Of a stretch of 64,000 nucleotides of DNA, positions 63,964 through 64,000 are shown piece after piece. The stretch spans positions 1 to 64,000 of the forward strand of contig MPNM01000001.1 of NCBI GenBank assembly GCA_002239025.1, written 5' to 3'. The notes beneath the pieces were generated by a model, which worked only from the letters and a program-made list of their open reading frames with translations, was not told the DNA's origin and did not search any database. A program made the translations under genes and the position numbers. The DNA comes from Chloroflexi bacterium bin125. GTDB lineage: Bacteria; Chloroflexota; Dehalococcoidia; Bin125. Position 1 is the first letter of the stretch, and each line of letters starts with the position of its first letter.

Positions 63964-64000
63964 TCAACCATCAACGGCGAGCGACATGACTGTTTCCACC

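Overview
The window is about 64 kb of a high-GC bacterial chromosome carrying many core genes. Gene content and style suggest a free-living, probably marine, Chloroflexota bacterium of the Dehalococcoidia/SAR202 kind. The hints are frequent TTG/GTG starts, CoA-transferase and crotonase genes, MurT/GatD, type III pantothenate kinase, an FTR-like iron-sulphur protein and short paralogue families. This assignment is an inference from content; no rRNA or tRNA was recognised to test it.

Layout. 1-128: end of an IS5-type insertion sequence. 125-7464: a class II aldolase on the minus strand, then an ECF sigma factor, a membrane anti-sigma-like protein and the riboflavin genes ribD-ribE-ribBA-ribH, linked by ATGA overlaps. 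7761-9922 (minus): two tandem AhpD-like genes, each interrupted by an in-frame UGA that reads best as selenocysteine. 10254-13404: a crotonase and a fused tandem class III CoA-transferase. 13442-16885 (minus): M23-like protein, copper-chaperone-like protein, GatD and MurT. 17276-23337 (minus): M50/CBS protease, HAD protein, TatA, two XdhC-family proteins, YchF GTPase, Nudix, TrmO/TsaA-like protein. 23447-31059: gyrB, nadD, obg and dnaA with a possible oriC. 31451-36739: coaX-coaBC, pepA, FTR-like protein. 37580-44248: rpsO, pnp, dapB, asd, dapA. 44310-64000: P450, lipoproteins, acyl-CoA carboxylase subunit, beta-propeller, peptide ABC transporter parts, three tandem NTF2-like paralogues, cytochrome c, crotonase, a redoxin-fold/CopD-like pair and purA.

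How the genes work together. Riboflavin synthesis is complete from GTP and ribulose-5-phosphate apart from the intermediate phosphatase. coaX and coaBC supply coenzyme A, which the crotonases, CoA-transferase and carboxylase use. asd, dapA and dapB run the first steps from aspartate to lysine/diaminopimelate. TatA fits the twin-arginine-like signal on the solute-binding protein.

Most notable observation. The AhpD-like pair at 7761-9922 keeps the full Glu-x11-Cys-x2-(Sec)-x3-His arrangement of AhpD, with selenocysteine at the second thiol. Both genes carry a hairpin with a GU-containing loop exactly 24 nt after the UGA. Conventional gene callers would split each gene into two unrelated ORFs.

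Intergenic space is rich in at least four families of palindromic mobile-like repeats, called A to D here. One element is nested, and an unrelated palindrome sits in frame inside ribD.
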